A DNA stretch of 64,000 bases from contig OU015529.1 in assembly GCA_907165065.1 (NCBI GenBank), forward strand, positions 11,166,554-11,230,553. Reading direction: 5' to 3'. A program made the translations under genes and the position numbers. Within the stretch, counting starts at the first letter, position 1. Each line of letters starts with the position of its first letter. This document shows positions 33,561 to 47,000 of this stretch, piece by piece. The notes beneath the pieces are model-generated. The model worked only from the letters and a program-made list of their open reading frames with translations. It had not been told where the DNA came from and did no database searches. This stretch comes from Caprimulgus europaeus (Eukaryota > Chordata > Aves > Caprimulgiformes > Caprimulgidae).

Positions 33561-36500
33561 ATTTCTTCCCTGTTTAAAGGCAATAATTAAGTTGGAAAAT
33601 TTTGTCAGACAGTGCCTGAAACAGAATATTTTCAGCACATTATATTAATGGAAAAAAACAGAACTCCAATATTTTCAAGAGTAAAGTTGCATTTTATTTG
33701 TCTGGAAAACCACAATAGTTTCTCCCTCTCTTTCAATTTTCTGAAGGCACATTAAGATGTCTTTCTAGATCAAAAATATTTCCACCCTGTTTGTTTCTTT
33801 TCAGAAAAAAATTGTTCTCTCTGATGTTTTCATGTTTCTTCAGAGAATGACACTAATTGGCTTCCATTGTGAGAAAATATCTCTCTATAAGAAAATAAAT
33901 AGTGGCTTCTTTACATCTATTTTATGTTTCCTAGTTGCATCAGCAGAGTGGATTATTTTGATTCTTTTTCTTTTTTGAGAAAAGGTATAGTTCCTGCCTA
34001 TTTTTTTACTCATTATTACTTGAGGTAGATAAGAAACAAATAGAGGTAGTTGAAAATATTTTATTTGAGAGTTATATTACATTTTATTTCCTTTATTCTG
34101 AAATAAATTGGTTTTATGATGTTTACTTTGGCTCCTTCAGGCTTAGTTCTCTTCACTAGTCACAAGAAAATGTTTGTGACACAAAAACTCAACATGAAGC
34201 AGACTCAGTGGCTCCCACACACAGAGAAAAGGAACATGGAAGTTCAGATGTGTAGCAGGATTAATTATTTTTAAAGCATTTACATTGGACACTTCAGTGC
34301 TGTTTTGCAGAGCCAATACTGTCTGAAACTAATATCTCAGAAGTGACTGAGACCAAATTTATTTATCAGGAACACTTGACTTGTGGATGATATCCTACTA
34401 TTTTTGTGCTGAAACCCCAAATCACTACTCTTAGAGGAGTCTGTCTTTCAATTTGTGACAGAGACTTCATCTACCCTGTAAAGTGCTGTGCTGAAATACT
34501 ACTACAGGTCCAGAGAGCTCCATAGCTGTGTCAGCTCAGCCTAATCTCTGCCTAGACAGATGAGCTTCAAAATAAGCACAAGAGGATACAATTTTGGCAT
34601 TCCCAAGAACTGGAAACTTTTTCTATCCAGTTTCCAATTCAGATAATGTGATAATAATGATAAAAATAATATTTTTTCTACATACCTTTTGGTATATCTT
34701 TTATATTTAGACCTTAGGTGGCCAAACAGTGGCCTGTGGGCTTGAATTACCCTGGTCAGCTGTGGTTCCTTTTTAGGGTTATATCACACCCATGGCAGAG
34801 AGATTCTAGCATGGTAAGGTACTTGAGATGCAAGCAAGTAAAGGGCATTGTTTATCTATTAGTTCTGTGCAGGGTCAAAACTTCAGGTAGCATAAACTAG
34901 AGTGGCTCTGACAAAGTTACCTGCTTTTGTCACATTAGGCTCAGTGAGTATCTGCTGGTTCGCATTTGACAAATATGTGACCCTACTTTTGTAAAACTAC
35001 TTACTCCAGAGAAACTTAAATATTCCTAAATCTTTCATGTTTCTAACAGTACATTTGAAAGGTGGTGAAAAGTTGATATCAAGCTTCTTCTAAAATGCCC
35101 ACATATCTGAATCCCCCAGAATCTGATTAGGTATGTGACCCTGTACTGATGAGTTCTGAAATTTGGGTACCGCTGTATTTGGCAGACTGATCTGGAAGTG
35201 TCCTTGCTGCTGAGAATTGTCATCAGACTTTTCTATAGGCAGGACCAGGCTGAAATCTGTTCTGTCTTCACACAGGAATGCCAAGCCTATCAAAACAAGG
35301 AAATTTCTAAACTACAAGATAACACTGGTTCATTTAATCTCTGAGAATGGTCAATGCTATCTGCAGCAAAGGAAGATGAAAAATTGCAGCCATGTCACCA
35401 ATTATTCTAATCTGAATAAAATTAAAAGGCCTGTCACTATTTGTGCTCTAGGGCATAAGTTGTTCAGAGGAAGGACTTATTCCTGAACTCAGCTCGTGTT
35501 CACTTCATATCCTGAAGCATGAAATTTGATAACACTTTTAATTTTATCCCAGCTATTATAACTGCACCTATCCAATCCTTTTATCTCTGCCATAACATTT
35601 TCATATCTCTTTATTCTACCAGTCCTTCAGACTAACTCAGATGATTTTTCTAGTCCAAGTTTACAGCCATACAGAAGCCTTGTGACTGGCTGGGTTATTG
35701 GATAGCACATCAGAAAGCTTTTTGTCATCTCTCTAGAAGAAAAATTGCTTTATGAAAAAGATATGTGATTGCTATTAGATTCGATCTTCAATTCAGTAAA
35801 GCATCAGAAATACCATGAAGTGCATTAGTGGCTCTTCTACTGTTAAAGATTTATGTAGGTCAAATAACCGGACAAAACTCTAAGTGAGCCAGAAGTTTGT
35901 AATTATATACACACAAATTACCAACATCCTTGAGCATCAGAAGCATTAGGACAATAACAAGTTCCCAGCATAATTTCCTTTAAAAACAACAAAAAATCCC
36001 TCTGTGTTGGACCTTTGTAATTTCTAAGACAATAGTGAAAATGAAGAGAGATATAAATCAAATGAGGAACATTTGGGACATCCTTGGGAAATCCTCAGGC
36101 ACACACTCTATGCTGGATTATTAAGATAGGCAGGACTGATTACTGGTGAAGAAGAGGATCAGAAAATGGTTATTTCACAGGTTGCTGTGAAAAGTGTGGA
36201 AAAAAAAAAAAAGCTGCAAAAAGAACATGTCACAGAACAGGTAAGTAATGTCCCTGTTGCAGTAGTACTAAGTTTAGGCAAATTCTGTTCAGGTCAGATA
36301 AGCAATGGACTGCATGAGACAAATAAATTGGAAGGAGTTATAAAAAGACACAGCTGAAGTTATGAAGTGATTTACATTTTTAATTGTAAAAAAAAATAAG
36401 AGAAAATATTTAAAGAGATCTAGAACTTTGAAGACTATGAGCTCAAAGAAAGGTGGGGAGGGTTTTTTGAAGTGTACCAGAAGACAGCTTGAAAAAAATG

Positions 36501-36879
36501 AATAAAAATAAGGAAAACCAAATACAGGCCAACTCTTTAAATGTTCCTTACAGTACAGCATTTGACATTAAATTAGCCTCCTCAGACTACTGAGAATAGT
36601 AGCATCATCTGGATATTTTATAATTAGCCCAGAGAAAGAAAAATAATTAGGAAAGACTCAAAGGCTAAATAAGCTTCATAACTACAACCAAAATAACATT
36701 TTGATATTTTAGGACAAATTCTCATCTGACTTGACAATTTTTTTGGGGGGGAAAGGTTGTTTGCATTATTCCTCCTAGTTAATCAGACCATCTCTGAAGC
36801 ATAGTAATGAATTAATTTGTTACACACATAAAATGTAAAACCGTAGAAATATGTTCCCTCCCCTCTTTATCCCAGAAGG
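33561..36879. other. Unique noncoding DNA
   Basis: AT-rich sequence with a 13-base poly(A) run at 36200-36212. No transposon, RNA gene or exon recognised. Open frames are under 91 codons. Confidence 0.5.
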
Positions 36880-37020
36880 GTTTTAATGTGTGAGTTTTCA
36901 TTAATATTCACTTGTCTGTCAAATAGAAGGGTTACATACCTTTACTGAATAATGTTGAAATGTTATGAATATTTGCATTGCTGTCCTAAATCAGTGATTC
37001 TCCTTACAGTCAGCTAGCCC
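36880..37020. promoter_or_regulatory. Possible conserved noncoding element (weak)
   Basis: Repeat-free, with 'tttcattaatattcacttgt', 'ttgaaatgttatgaatattt' and a CAGCTAG word. Weak candidate by composition. Confidence 0.2.
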
Positions 37021-40000
37021 ACTGTATGTAAAGCACAGCTATACTTTGAAATTGAGGAAATAACAAACCTGAGAAGCTCCTAAATGCCAGGGCAGCACAG
37101 TATACTCTATCCCCCTGCCTTCAGATCATGCTGTCAGTTATTACTTGAAGAGTCAGAAATGGAGGTTGATGAATACCTCTCCTCCTCATTCAAATCCTGA
37201 TACAGTAGAGTTATTAGGAGAAAATAGGAAGGCTGCACAGAGGACAGTGTGTTCAATCATCAGCATTTGCAGATGTAGCTGTGTATTCCTGATTGCTGAA
37301 AAATGCAGTCTCACGTAGCTTTGTGGTAGTTGCTTCCCCAGAGGTAATGTGGTGCCTAGCTGAATTTCTAAAGGAAATGTCCTGCTTCTCCCACAACAAT
37401 GTTGGGCTGAATGTGAAGCCCACGGGGTGATATTCTACAGCTTGTATTGTGAGGAGGCCAAACAAAACCAGAAAACTCCTTCTGCCCTTAAAATACATGT
37501 CTGTCTCAGCAGATTAGTCGGTATTCCTATGTGTTTCTTGAATGTCAAATAGTGGTTTCATTCATATAATTTACTCAAAGTTTGTACCTAGGTTTGCTAA
37601 TTTTTAAACACCAGTAAAGTAGACAGTGAGATATCTGCTCTAGCATACTTCTATTCTACAACCCCAGCTGGCGGCAGAAGAGAAAGTGACACCTGTATGA
37701 CAGAGAGGAATGGGTAAAGGGAGAAAAGTAGGAGGAAAATGACCAGATAAAGAGCCAGAAAGAGTAAAGGGAGGTTTCAGGATGGAGTTGAAGTGATAGA
37801 GCTTTTCAATGGTAGGTGATGAGAAAAGAATAATATGAATTGTCCACTTTTCATAGTCAGAGTCAACTTAATGAGACTGGAGTGGATGACTTCTGGAATA
37901 TCAGTCTTGTTGACTGATTTCTCTGAAAGAAATTCAGGTGCTCTCCCCTCTGGGGCAGAGTGACAGCAGTGAGCACACTACCATACTTTATGGTATTTGC
38001 AAATGTATTATTTTGTGGAAGACCAACACATAGTTCAGGCAAAAGTCTCTGCCATGTGTTTTTCCATCTTTTGTGATGCTTGAGGTGCCAAATGATGTTT
38101 CAACATCTTTAGGAAGATCTGCTTCAGTGAATTTATGACAATGTGTCTCACTGCTTTCTTCAAGGAGACCTTGTTGGAGATATTCCAGGAGCAGGGAGAC
38201 TAACCAAAAAGGAAAGCAGATTTCATCACTAGAGATCAGCTGTAGCTCAGGTTAAGTTCACTGGCTTGAGATTTATGCAGGCCAACAGCTGCCCCTTGCT
38301 ATTTCAAATGACTGCTACCAGTATAATTGTTCACAGGCAGGTAAGCGCAGTGCTGTGAAAAATGCTAGCATTTCAAACCTGGGCTGCTCACATAATGCAC
38401 ATTACTGCTTCAGAGTCTTCTTATTGTCTGTCTTTGCTAATAGCTCCTCTTCCCACCTGTAAAAAACAGGGGGTATGTGTACACCTGTAGTGAGCAATTC
38501 AGCAACCACGACCATGCTGGCTCTCCTGCTTTCTTGCATTTGCTGCTGCTGCTGTAGTTATCATGGCAATTCCTGACAGCTCTGTTCAAGGGATTGATCT
38601 GAGGTGCCTCAGTTTGGGTAAATCTATCTGTACTGTGAGTAGATTGCACAAACACGAGGTTACCACATTAGGATCAAACACTTTGGGTCAGTATTGTATT
38701 GCTGAACTGTTCATTTGCATTACTTTGCCTGACCCATGGGTTTCTCTACACAACATCTCACAGGAACGTGTATAACAGGGATGTTCTTGCCTTGAGAGTG
38801 GGAATCGCAAAATTTTGGTGAAGAGGAAGTGAAATTAGCAGGCTTGCCCAGTGGTAATATACTTCCTTTGGCACCTTCTTGTGGCTTCTGTGGCAGGCTG
38901 GGTGACCTTTGTCTCTTCAAGTATTATTCAGTGCATTTTATTCTTATGTAGTCATGGAACAGTACTAGGCAGCCTGTGCAACCATGCCACTTGGGGCTGA
39001 GTCACTGTGCTGTCTGGTCAGAGGTGCTGGAGTCAGTCAGTCACTGCCTGCTTTAACCTCAGGAGAGCTAACAAACATAGTGTTTGTTAAGAAGTGTTGG
39101 AAGTCACAGCAGCACTGCCTGGCTCTCAGGAGGCACGCACTGGTGTACCAGTCGTTACTCCCAGCTGAGAGATCTTGAGGTACAAGGACCATATTCCAAA
39201 TTGCTCCATAAAAAGCTGACCACGCAGGGGCACCATTTCTCCCTATGCCTTATTCTGTTAAAAGTTCAAGACAAAGAGTATACTTGGTACATTATATCAT
39301 CTTGGTGAATGTTAGTGCTGAGGGACTCTCAGGGGTGCAGAAGAAGGAGGGTTCTATGCCTAGCTGAACCACGGGCTCCTCTTGGCTTTGCCATTTTCTT
39401 GCTCTCTGCTCCAGTTCTTCCTTGATGAGAGAGGATAAAAATTGCTTCATTCCTTAACACATGTGTGCTGACTACAGCTGAAGGACACCTCTTTTGCCCT
39501 TTCCAAGACTGTGTGCAGGATGGGCAGCTAAGGACACACAGTGGCTCTACTTCATCTATATTTTTATTATGTTTTGGTTTGGATTTCATCTCCTCTTGCA
39601 GAGGTTTTGTGGCAGACAGCCTATGGTGCTGTAGTACCTCACACCCCACCTGCTGTACTAGCTGCTTGGTGAAACTGCTGCTGCTATTGCTGTCAGACAC
39701 AGTATTTTTGCCCTTTAGTGTTAGATTGTTTAAAAAATCTGACAGGCTGTCACCCAACAGCTGGTCTTTTCACAGGCACCAGAAAATTAACGTCCAGGAA
39801 ATAACATCATGGAAATAAAGATCCATCAAGGATTTTGTAATAAACAACTGTTTAAAAGAACAAGACCTGAAAGGGGAATTGCTCCAGCAACAGGGCAAGC
39901 ATGGCCATGGACATGTGTTCAGTGCTCACCTCTGCTATGCAGCCAGCTTCTGCTTACCACCACCTTGTGTGTCAGTGGTAACCAATTTAAAGCAAACTCA

Positions 40001-40059
40001 TTAATCCCACTGCTGCAGAATTGAAATCCCAGTGTTGAAGTTGTGTACTTACCCACATC
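37021..40059. other. Unique noncoding DNA
   Basis: Somewhat more GC than the neighbours. Around 39.33-39.82 kb both strands are open for over 100 codons (142 on the minus strand from a TTG at 39755-39757, 117 on the plus strand from a GTG). Neither starts at an ATG or shows a known domain. A (CTG)4-type run sits at 38541-38554. No transposon recognised. Confidence 0.45.
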
Positions 40060-40165
40060 TTGACTTGAAATAATCACAGTGCATGGCAGAACTACTCTTG
40101 ATTACTTTATCTGATCACATCCTTAATTAGTGTTACATGAATTTAGTGGGTAATATTGAGATTCC
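40060..40165. promoter_or_regulatory. Possible conserved noncoding element (weak)
   Basis: Short repeat-free block with 'gaaataatcacagtgcatgg', 'ttgattactttatctgatca' and 'ccttaattagtgttacatga'. It contains GATTA and TTAATTAG homeodomain-like words and a TTATCTGATC GATA-like word. Inference only. Confidence 0.2.
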
Positions 40166-40779
40166 AGGACATGGGAGTATTGAATGGAATGAAGCACAGG
40201 ATCAGCCTCCAAGGAGTTTGAATATTATGCAGAAACTCACTGACTCTGGGTAAATCAGCCACATTGCAGATATCTTTGAATACAGAATGGATACTTATTT
40301 ACCCCAGAGCAGAACAACAAGGTATTAATTCCATGTTACACTCTGCTCTGATCATTGCTGAGTGAGAAATCCTAGATAGTGTTATTTCATATTCTGATAA
40401 ATATTTTTCTGTCAGCCAACAAAAATGGAAGATATGGACCTTAATCTTCTAGCCCATAAATGAATAATGAATTTAAGTGTCCAGAATTTCAAGTCTCTCA
40501 GATGTTCTTTACAGAAAGTTCTGAAGATCTCTGTGCTGCAGAATCTAGCCTTTCTTGTAAAGGTGGAAGTTTCTACATTTTAACTTCCAGCTCATTTTCT
40601 TTTCATTTTTACTACAAGTTTCTAGGCAGAGCAGCTTTGCAGTCCTCTCAGTCTACCTTGTGAATAGAGGAGACTAGTCAGAGGAAGCCAGTAGCTCCTC
40701 CTGCTTTTTCATGAGGGCCACTTTCACATCTATATGGTGATATACGAATGCATTTGCTTTGGACTAGTTTTATCACTGT

Positions 40780-41075
40780 CACACAAGGTGTCATCATTGC
40801 CTGTAACAATTGCTTCCCTCATCAATCTATATGACAAAGTGTCTCAGTGATTTGCTTTGAGTAAGAAATTTGGATTTTGAAAAGCAAAATCAATTTATGC
40901 TCTCATGCATATTCCCAGATTATGAGAGCATTGTTATGAGATCACCCATAAGATTTAGGAAACAGATCATTAGAGTAATTCACTCGATATGGTTATGCCA
41001 AAGTTAATTCACTTTTGAGCCATGTAATAAGATCCCATAGGGTCATTACATCTTTGCTACATCATCAAAAATAAT
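40780..41075. promoter_or_regulatory. Candidate conserved noncoding element
   Basis: A repeat-free block with many 6-8 base AT-rich words spaced as in known vertebrate conserved elements: 'gtaacaattgcttccctcat', 'aaaatcaatttatgctctca', 'tgcatattcccagattatga', 'cattagagtaattcactcga' and 'ccaaagttaattcacttttg'. No coding frame. Regulatory identity is inferred from texture only. Confidence 0.3.
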
Positions 41076-41332
41076 GAGATTCATTTTTCTTAGTTTCTTT
41101 AGAAATAGACACTGTCTCTTACCATCCTCAGCTGAGTGAAATTGACAGTCACAGCAGTTCCTTTCTTGAAGTTTTCCAAGGTGAAAAATAATTATTTAAA
41201 ATGTGAGATTTGATGCAATCCGAACAAGATGTTCAGGCTGTCTTTCCCTGACAGCTGAAGCTTTTATCACCAACAGGATATGTAGATGGATGAACAACTG
41301 TGAGAATAAGATTTCTTCTATATTATTTCTGG

Positions 41333-41347
41333 AAAAAAAAAAAAAAA
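41333..41347. repeat. Poly(A) run (15)
   Basis: Fifteen consecutive A. No upstream retrocopy recognised. Confidence 0.9.
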
Positions 41348-43684
41348 GGTATTTGTCAGGTTTATTAATAAAAGAAAAATAGGACACAAAAAATTAAGCT
41401 AAGGTGAAAATTGATTGTTAGCACATGTAGTATAAATCAGCATGTTTACTTATGTGCTTGACAAGCACTGTCTTAAAACATGAAGGAAGGCAGAGAGACC
41501 GTAAGTTGCTTGAAGGGCCTATCAGTTTAGGAAAGGGATACACTAGGCTCTTGGTAATGATGTATGTGCAGAAGGTACATGTAGCTTCACCCACAGAAAG
41601 GCTCACTATTTCAGCTGACATCCCATGGGATAATAGATTCCACACTGCATTTGGCATATAGTTGAACGAAGACATTTTCATGATCATTTTAGGGACTTGT
41701 GCAAACATAAAAAAGAATCTCTAGAGTTTAAACTGATAGGACAGAAGATCCAAATAATTTTCTAGATCTGGCAGTTGATGTTACATTTTTGTCCATACAG
41801 ACAACTTGTGGGCCCTTCCTCTGTTATCTGCCCTCCCAGTTGGAATGTTCTTGTGAAAGAATGGACTTGCAACACCCTTCTTGATTTTCACACTTCAGCA
41901 TGTAATGAAATGTTGGGAATTACAGGGAGAGAGGGACCATGCTTCCCATGGTAGCCTTTTGTTTCTGATACTTATGCATTTAGCCAGTTGTCTCGAATCT
42001 GGTCTGCACAGAGGACAAGATAATCTCTGTGTGTTTCACCTGACACATGTACACAGGCCAACTTGTTTGAAAGTATGATTTTCCCTGCTGTATTCCTTGC
42101 AGCAGCCTCTGAATAACACTTGTTAAGTTTGTATAGTATCGGTTCATTGTTAGGAAGCCTCAAGCTTATGGCAACTGTAAAATCTTTTAATGCCTACCTG
42201 GGTATTTCCTCTTTCAGTTGGTACTCTAGCATTGCTGTTTTCTGCTGCTTTGGACAAGGTTTTGAGAGTATTTATCTTATAACCCTCTTGCATTTCAAAC
42301 GATTTTGCATTCACTCTCATAAACAGTGTCTAAGATTGAACCCTAGCCTAGTCAGTGCCTTTTTGGTTTTGTGACTAATGCACGGTGCAGTTAGTAACTT
42401 ATTAGCTCCTTTCTAGTAGCATGTACTGTTTATATCTTTGGAGATGCCTAAATTACATTAGCCCAGCTACTGTGTGATTATTTTATTTACCAGTTCTGAT
42501 CAGCTGATTCTTTGGAAATGAATACTAAATTTTTCAGTTAAATAAAATGTCTATTAAGAACTATGTTTCTCCTTACAGCATCTTTTTTTTATAGCATTTC
42601 ATTACTGTGCAGGACTGCATTCAGGAACCTACAATGCAGTCCAAACATGTATAGAGTCTGACACCAGCATTTATTTATAATAAAGAAGCATCATGAAATT
42701 AAAGTCACTGTCAAGATAGAGAGTGATAATCCTAGTACAGAAAACACAGAAAACATTTCAGCATACATAATCAGACAGGAATAGGGCAAGGGGTGAAGAC
42801 AACTAGAAATACATAGAAAATGTGTCTTCTCCAGCAGGGTCATAGCAAGCATGAGGAAAAAGTCTTGATTTCCTGGCTTTTATTTATCCTAAGTATTGTA
42901 AGGTCTAGATCTGGGGATACTGCTGGCAGAAAGGCCTCCAACTGGAGAAGAATAATATTTATAACAACAGCAAAGTCAGAATTGCCTGAACAAAGTAAGG
43001 TAATTTTACAACAAAGTGACTAGGGAGAGTCCTTATTTCTGTGCAGGGTGTTATTTGCAGGGATTCCACACAAGACCTCACTGTCTTTCTTATCACACAG
43101 GAAACCTCATTCCTGGTCTAGTTAGGCACTGAGTCTTGTACCCATCAACTCATTTAATGTAGTGTTAGTGTATACTCAGGAGGCTGGTTAATAAAGTGTC
43201 ATGTTAGCTTTCCACAGTGCTGTTATACAACCTGCAGAGGGACCAAAAGTGTGTAGCTCCTTAGATAGTTCTCTGAGACAAGTACACATGGACAATAATG
43301 TAGTCCTTAGTAGTAACAAATTTCTGGAGCCCCCTTTTTTACCTTTCAGTTCTGAAGAGCAAGTGGTAAAAGTTGACTTCCTCTAGTAGAAACCCAGGAG
43401 AAAAACAGCTGACAGCCCAGACCCCTTGGGGAAAATCCATCATATTCCCAAAAAACGCTGCCTGTCCTCATGCAACTCAGCCTGCGCTTCCTACATGTGA
43501 TTCAAACACCCAAGATTCCTGCAGCAAGAAAACCTTATGTAATTCCACTCTTGTAGGCAACTTTGTGAGAGATTCATTCTGCATGAGATTTCAAATAAGG
43601 AAATCTGCCTTTGAATGGCAAGTATCTCTCCCATGATAAGTTTGCATAGTCCCATTGAATTTTAGTAAGACTGCATCAGTTTGT
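41348..43684. other. Unique noncoding DNA
   Basis: No repeat family, RNA gene or exon recognised. Open frames of up to 96 codons overlap on opposite strands near 41.42-41.71 kb without domain features. Confidence 0.5.
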
Positions 43685-44015
43685 GTTCGTTAAGGAACTG
43701 ATTGCTTCAGTTTGCTTGGTATATTTCCTTGCCTTGAAAATAGCTGAGCATAAAAAACATTCCTCGTATGTCAGCTTAATTAGAAGTGACTAATTTAATG
43801 AACGCTATGTAATTAATGTTTGTTATACCATGCAAAGAGCTTATTTCAACAAACTGGATAAATTTTTCTTTCTCCTGTAACTGTAGCAGCCTGATTGCAT
43901 TTGATCAATGTAATAAAAGGTATAGTTACATTATATTGTTTGCAGGCCTTCACTGGGAACCTCAATTGCCTATTTACTAGTGCTCAGTGCATTGCGCATG
44001 GACACCCTTAACCAC
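43685..44015. promoter_or_regulatory. Candidate conserved noncoding element
   Basis: A dense cluster of developmental-type words: 'cagcttaattagaagtgact' near 43770, TAATTAATG (43810-43818) immediately overlapping a forkhead-like TGTTTGTT (43817-43824), 'ccatgcaaagagcttatttc', 'gcatttgatcaatgtaataa' and 'cattgcgcatgg'. The block is repeat-free and noncoding in all frames. This is one of the stronger enhancer candidates here, though evolutionary conservation is untested. Confidence 0.35.
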
Positions 44016-47000
44016 AGCGTTCAGCGCAGCGTCTCAGTGGAGGTTTACATGATGTTCTAGTCTGAGACTATTTCTCCATTAAGTTCTGAATTCAAGTGAT
44101 TCTTTGGAGAGAGAGAAAATAATAGAAAGAAAAGTACAGAGAGCTTGCAGTGTATCAAGTCCATTCTGCCTTCCCCGTGGAAGGGAAAAGAAAGGGCTTT
44201 ACAAATGTTTTTAAGTTGTGGTCTTCATATTAGAATAGCTATTTTTTGTCATCATCAAACATAAGCAAAACCAGAAGGTGCAGAGTCCAAATTCTTGTTG
44301 GGCTTCAACACCAGCTTGAATAAACAACCCACAAATATAAGAATCTTGGAGGTAGGAGTTAGGATTTCTGTATTAAATCCTGAATTATAGATTTCTCTCC
44401 AAACATGAGAGAGAAATAGTTCTCTATATTTCGAAGTCAGTGTTCAGAATAATTTCTTCTAGGTTTTATGTCTGTGAAACCTAATATCCATGGTATTGAA
44501 GAACAGGAAAACTAGTGAGGAAATGCTCCTTAGATGGCTGAATTTCCTAGAAGAGCGAGCATCATCTCTATGATGCTAAACATATGCTGTTGACTTCCAT
44601 GTTCTTTTAAAAGAAAGGTCTTGTGACAAAATTGGACTTGGGCCTCAATTAGGCCTGATTCTACTCTTATTTAAACTAGAGTAAAGAGGGAGCAGCTCTT
44701 TTCAAGACAACAAAATTTCATTGAGGTACAAATAATAAAAACACTTAGAGAACCAGATTTTGCTGTCTCCCAATAATCCACCTCAATTCAATGGCTTCAG
44801 GTGCATTACTGACAGGATCGAAACATTAAATTAGAGTGGGATGAGGAACTCCTTATTTTCAGATGTGGATAAAAATAAAATTGTGTAACTCATTAAACAC
44901 CTCTAAAGACTGGAAGATGTCATAATGAAGAAATGAACTATATTGATGTACAATATGCCTGAACAGAACAGAGTATAAATTAAATATGTATCAAGGTCAT
45001 AAATAATAGTCACCACAAGTGTTAAATTTTAAACTAAGATGAAAAAAAAAGAAAATATTTAACCATGCATACCCAAAGCAAGTATCTCAAGTTGTATGTG
45101 CTAATAGAGCTCAGATTCAGACAGTTGACACTTTATTGTCTTAATTTTCAACAATATGAAGATATCTTTCAGTATTTAAGGACAGCTACCTTACTGAACT
45201 TTGATAGAATATTCTGGTAGGCATACCCATCTTTTTATTGTTCATATTAGATGTGCTCAATTTAGGCTTTCTTGGCATATTAGATGGAATTTATCCTCAA
45301 TATGCATAAGAACAACTTTTTGAATTTTTTACGGCACAATATAATAATCTCCCTATAAACAAAAACAAAGGCCTCAAATCTTGAGATCTTCATGAAGGGT
45401 TCCAGTGTTCTTGTTCTTGCCATTATATGAGGCTCTTTGCTTCCTTATAACTGTCTTAAAGTAGTGTCAGAACCAGAATGGCTGCCAAAAACACTGCCAA
45501 CAATTGCAATTTAATTATAAGCATAACCTTTGTAAAATAACCCATTTATGCCTGGCATGTGTTCACAACACTAGTAAAACTGGCAGCTTTCCACACTGCA
45601 CGAAACAAAGTGGCTCCAATGTGATCAAAAAATTTACTGGTAAGGAAGCTTCTTACCTCTGCATGAACACGACATCCATTCAATTCCACTTACCAATCTA
45701 CTTTCCATCAGAGATAACAGCAAAATGTATACTGACTACAATAGCATCAGATTTTGCCTTTTCAGTATGGCAAAACTTGGCTCTTGCTGTTACACATTAC
45801 GATTGCATGCTGGATAAAGGGATAGGACATCATAGGACTATATGAGTCAAACCTGGTAAATGAAGTTATCAACAAAAGGGGAATCTACTAAAACATGTAC
45901 CTTGCTTTATATAGGGCATAACTGAATCATGCCTTTCCCCAACAGTCAGTTGAGTTTTGATACTCATTTTATATCTCTATTTCTCACCTAAATGCACATA
46001 CTTAACGTTACAGCTATAACTCACTGTGTATCAGAGTTCCCAGCAGAACTGAAGTCTCAGTGCCAGTCACCTGCTTCATTTATTTCTTGCTGTGAGACTA
46101 ATGAGAAAACAGCCAGAGATATCCCGAGAAACTGAGAGGAGAAATACCACTTTTCCAGAGATACCAGGAAATGCAAACTGTTCTGAACATGGGAGCTAGT
46201 AAGAGCAGCTGAACTATCAAGAAATATCTTTGGGAAATAAATAATCATCTCATTCTCAGTGTGATGGGCTTAGACTGTGATTGTCAGAGCCACAGGAATA
46301 AAAACAGAGAATTGGGCAAAAACTTACCCAAAGATTGGTGAAGTGAATTAAAGTTTATCTGTTGGCTTCAATGGAAATTGCATCATAACTCTTTTATTCC
46401 CACCTTTCCTTGTGAGCAAAATTCTCTCAGAATGCCAAAATAAAGTACACCCTCATTTTTTTTTACCAACTCCTAAATGTGCAGTAGAATTGATATCCAA
46501 GAGATAAGTAGTGTCACAGATGATAATTTTGAGAAGAATATGTGGTATCAAACATTACATTTATGTAGGAAGATGGAAGTTAAGATAGTGTTGGTTGAAG
46601 GAATAGAGTGAGGCAGCAGTTCCTATTGCTCAGTGGATGCCTATTCCTTTTGTATTTTAATTTCTTTGGTCTGCAAAGTCATCAGAAACCATTATGGGAA
46701 GGACTGGTTGAAAAATTATTCTATATTAAATAATTAAAATATTTGGAAAATGTTCACTTTACCTATAGATTTTGTAGCGTCCTTGAACTTTGATGAAAAC
46801 TGATCACTGTTGATCATAACTCAGCTTCTTTTGGTCAAGCTCTGAACACTACAAGATTAAAAAAAAAGGCCTATATTTTTATGGTAAAGCCATTTTCTTA
46901 CTATCACAGAAAATTAGGGATAACTTGCTGTGTGTTTATGACTAGTGATTTTTGGTATTTGAGATAATCTAGTATTGTTCAGAAGGTTTTATTCTGAAAA

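Noticed and set aside
35640..35720. Additional CR1 remnant ('tctagtccaag')
   Set aside because: Only an 11-base resemblance with no further landmarks in order.
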